A DNA stretch of 64,000 bases from positions 1 through 64,000 of the forward strand of contig PLCN01000011.1 in assembly GCA_003134785.1 (NCBI GenBank). The letters are read 5' to 3'. This stretch comes from Spartobacteria bacterium (lineage in GTDB: Bacteria > Verrucomicrobiota > Verrucomicrobiia > Chthoniobacterales > UBA10450). Under the pieces are notes generated by a model. It worked only from the letters and a program-made list of their open reading frames with translations, was not told the DNA's origin and made no database searches. Made by a program: the position numbers and the translations under genes. Positions 63,495-64,000 of this stretch are shown one piece after another (the stretch's first letter is position 1; every line of letters starts with the position of its first letter).

Positions 63495-64000
63495 CTCTGA
63501 AACGACTTATCTGTATTGGTGGCATCATTGTTTGCACCGCTGTCGGCTGGTTCATCCTCGGATCGAGCGTGCTGGTCCGCTCGGGAGTATCCTTGAACCG
63601 CTGTGCTCCCGAAGTAACTGGCGGTTGGGGGCCCGTGATGACACAACCGCATCCGGTCATTTACTATAACTCGCCCGGCAGCGCGAACGGGCGGCATCTG
63701 ATCCAACCATCCCAAAGCGATGTTGCGGTTTCCTTGCGCTACGAGCCAAAGAGGAAGGGACTTCTCTGGTATCGGACCTACCTGGTGGATTTCCACGGCG
63801 ATTACAGCCTGCAGAATCCCACTCAGATCACACAGACTATCTACGTCCGTTTCGAGTTTCCCGCGGCGGATGCAAGCTACAGTGATTTCTCGTTCGTGAT
63901 CGAGGGGACGCCTTCCACCGAGAACAACAAGACGGCCGAAGGCATCACGGAAGCCGTCACCCTTGCGCCCGGGCAAAGCGCGAAGTTCACCGTGGCTTAC
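63491..64000 (+). CDS. Possible CreD-like membrane protein, N-terminal part (runs off right edge)
   Basis: The 170 codons in the window begin with a membrane helix or signal (LICIGGIIVCTAVGWFIL). Next come VTGGWGPVMTQPHPVIYY and a region YRTYLVDFHGDYSLQNPTQI that resemble the WG..Q..GP and RGIYEVPVY..GF patterns of CreD proteins. CreD would fit a gene downstream of a CreBC-like pair. The likeness is weak and only part of the protein is visible, so the family name is tentative. Confidence 0.6.
   Translation, partial: MTLKRLICIGGIIVCTAVGWFILGSSVLVRSGVSLNRCAPEVTGGWGPVMTQPHPVIYYNSPGSANGRHLIQPSQSDVAVSLRYEPKRKGLLWYRTYLVDFHGDYSLQNPTQITQTIYVRFEFPAADASYSDFSFVIEGTPSTENNKTAEGITEAVTLAPGQSAKFTVAY

Overview
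The window looks like chromosomal DNA of a Verrucomicrobiota bacterium, probably a soil lineage near Chthoniobacterales. This is inferred from the protein families (choice-of-anchor Q, delta-60, kelch and FG-GAP secreted proteins with a shared 'LANISTR' C-terminal module, plus a sigma factor/protein kinase pair) and from the many short palindromic repeats. No rRNA, tRNA, CRISPR array or intact insertion sequence was seen.

From 1 to about 57.5 kb the window is almost entirely a cluster of very large exported proteins, nearly all on the minus strand. Each has a signal peptide, a repetitive passenger (delta-60 propeller, kelch repeats, FG-GAP propeller or parallel beta-helix), often a Pro-Thr linker, and a C-terminal module of about 230-250 residues built from two related halves. 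I count 13 genes with this module in three sequence clades: A at 2.4-31 kb and 56.4 kb, B at 31.3-41 kb and 49.5-50.6 kb, C at 42.3-49.3 kb. Passengers and modules are combined in different ways, and displaced module fragments lie downstream of several stop codons. The locus therefore seems to grow by duplication and by swapping of C-terminal ends. Two smaller protein types accompany the giants: tail-fibre-like proteins (40.2-41.9, 50.7-52.1 kb) and 354-residue proteins that are mostly module B.

Two regulators flank or interrupt the array: a winged-helix/TPR regulator (12.1-14.4 kb, plus strand) and an ECF-like sigma factor with a serine/threonine kinase/TPR protein (52.7-56.3 kb). The wHTH protein and the kinase share a nearly colinear C-terminal half (membrane helix, FlgO/TolB-N-like domain, TPRs) behind different N-terminal domains, so the regulators are as modular as the surface proteins.

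From 58 kb the content becomes ordinary: a small membrane-anchored protein, a SnoaL-like protein, then a plus-strand operon of an OmpR-type response regulator, a CreC-like histidine kinase, a large exported beta-rich protein, a tiny basic peptide and the start of a possible CreD-like membrane protein running off the right edge. Intergenic DNA is rich in palindromic elements, and a candidate promoter (about TTTACA, 17 bases, TTAGAT) is repeated upstream of three of the giant genes.
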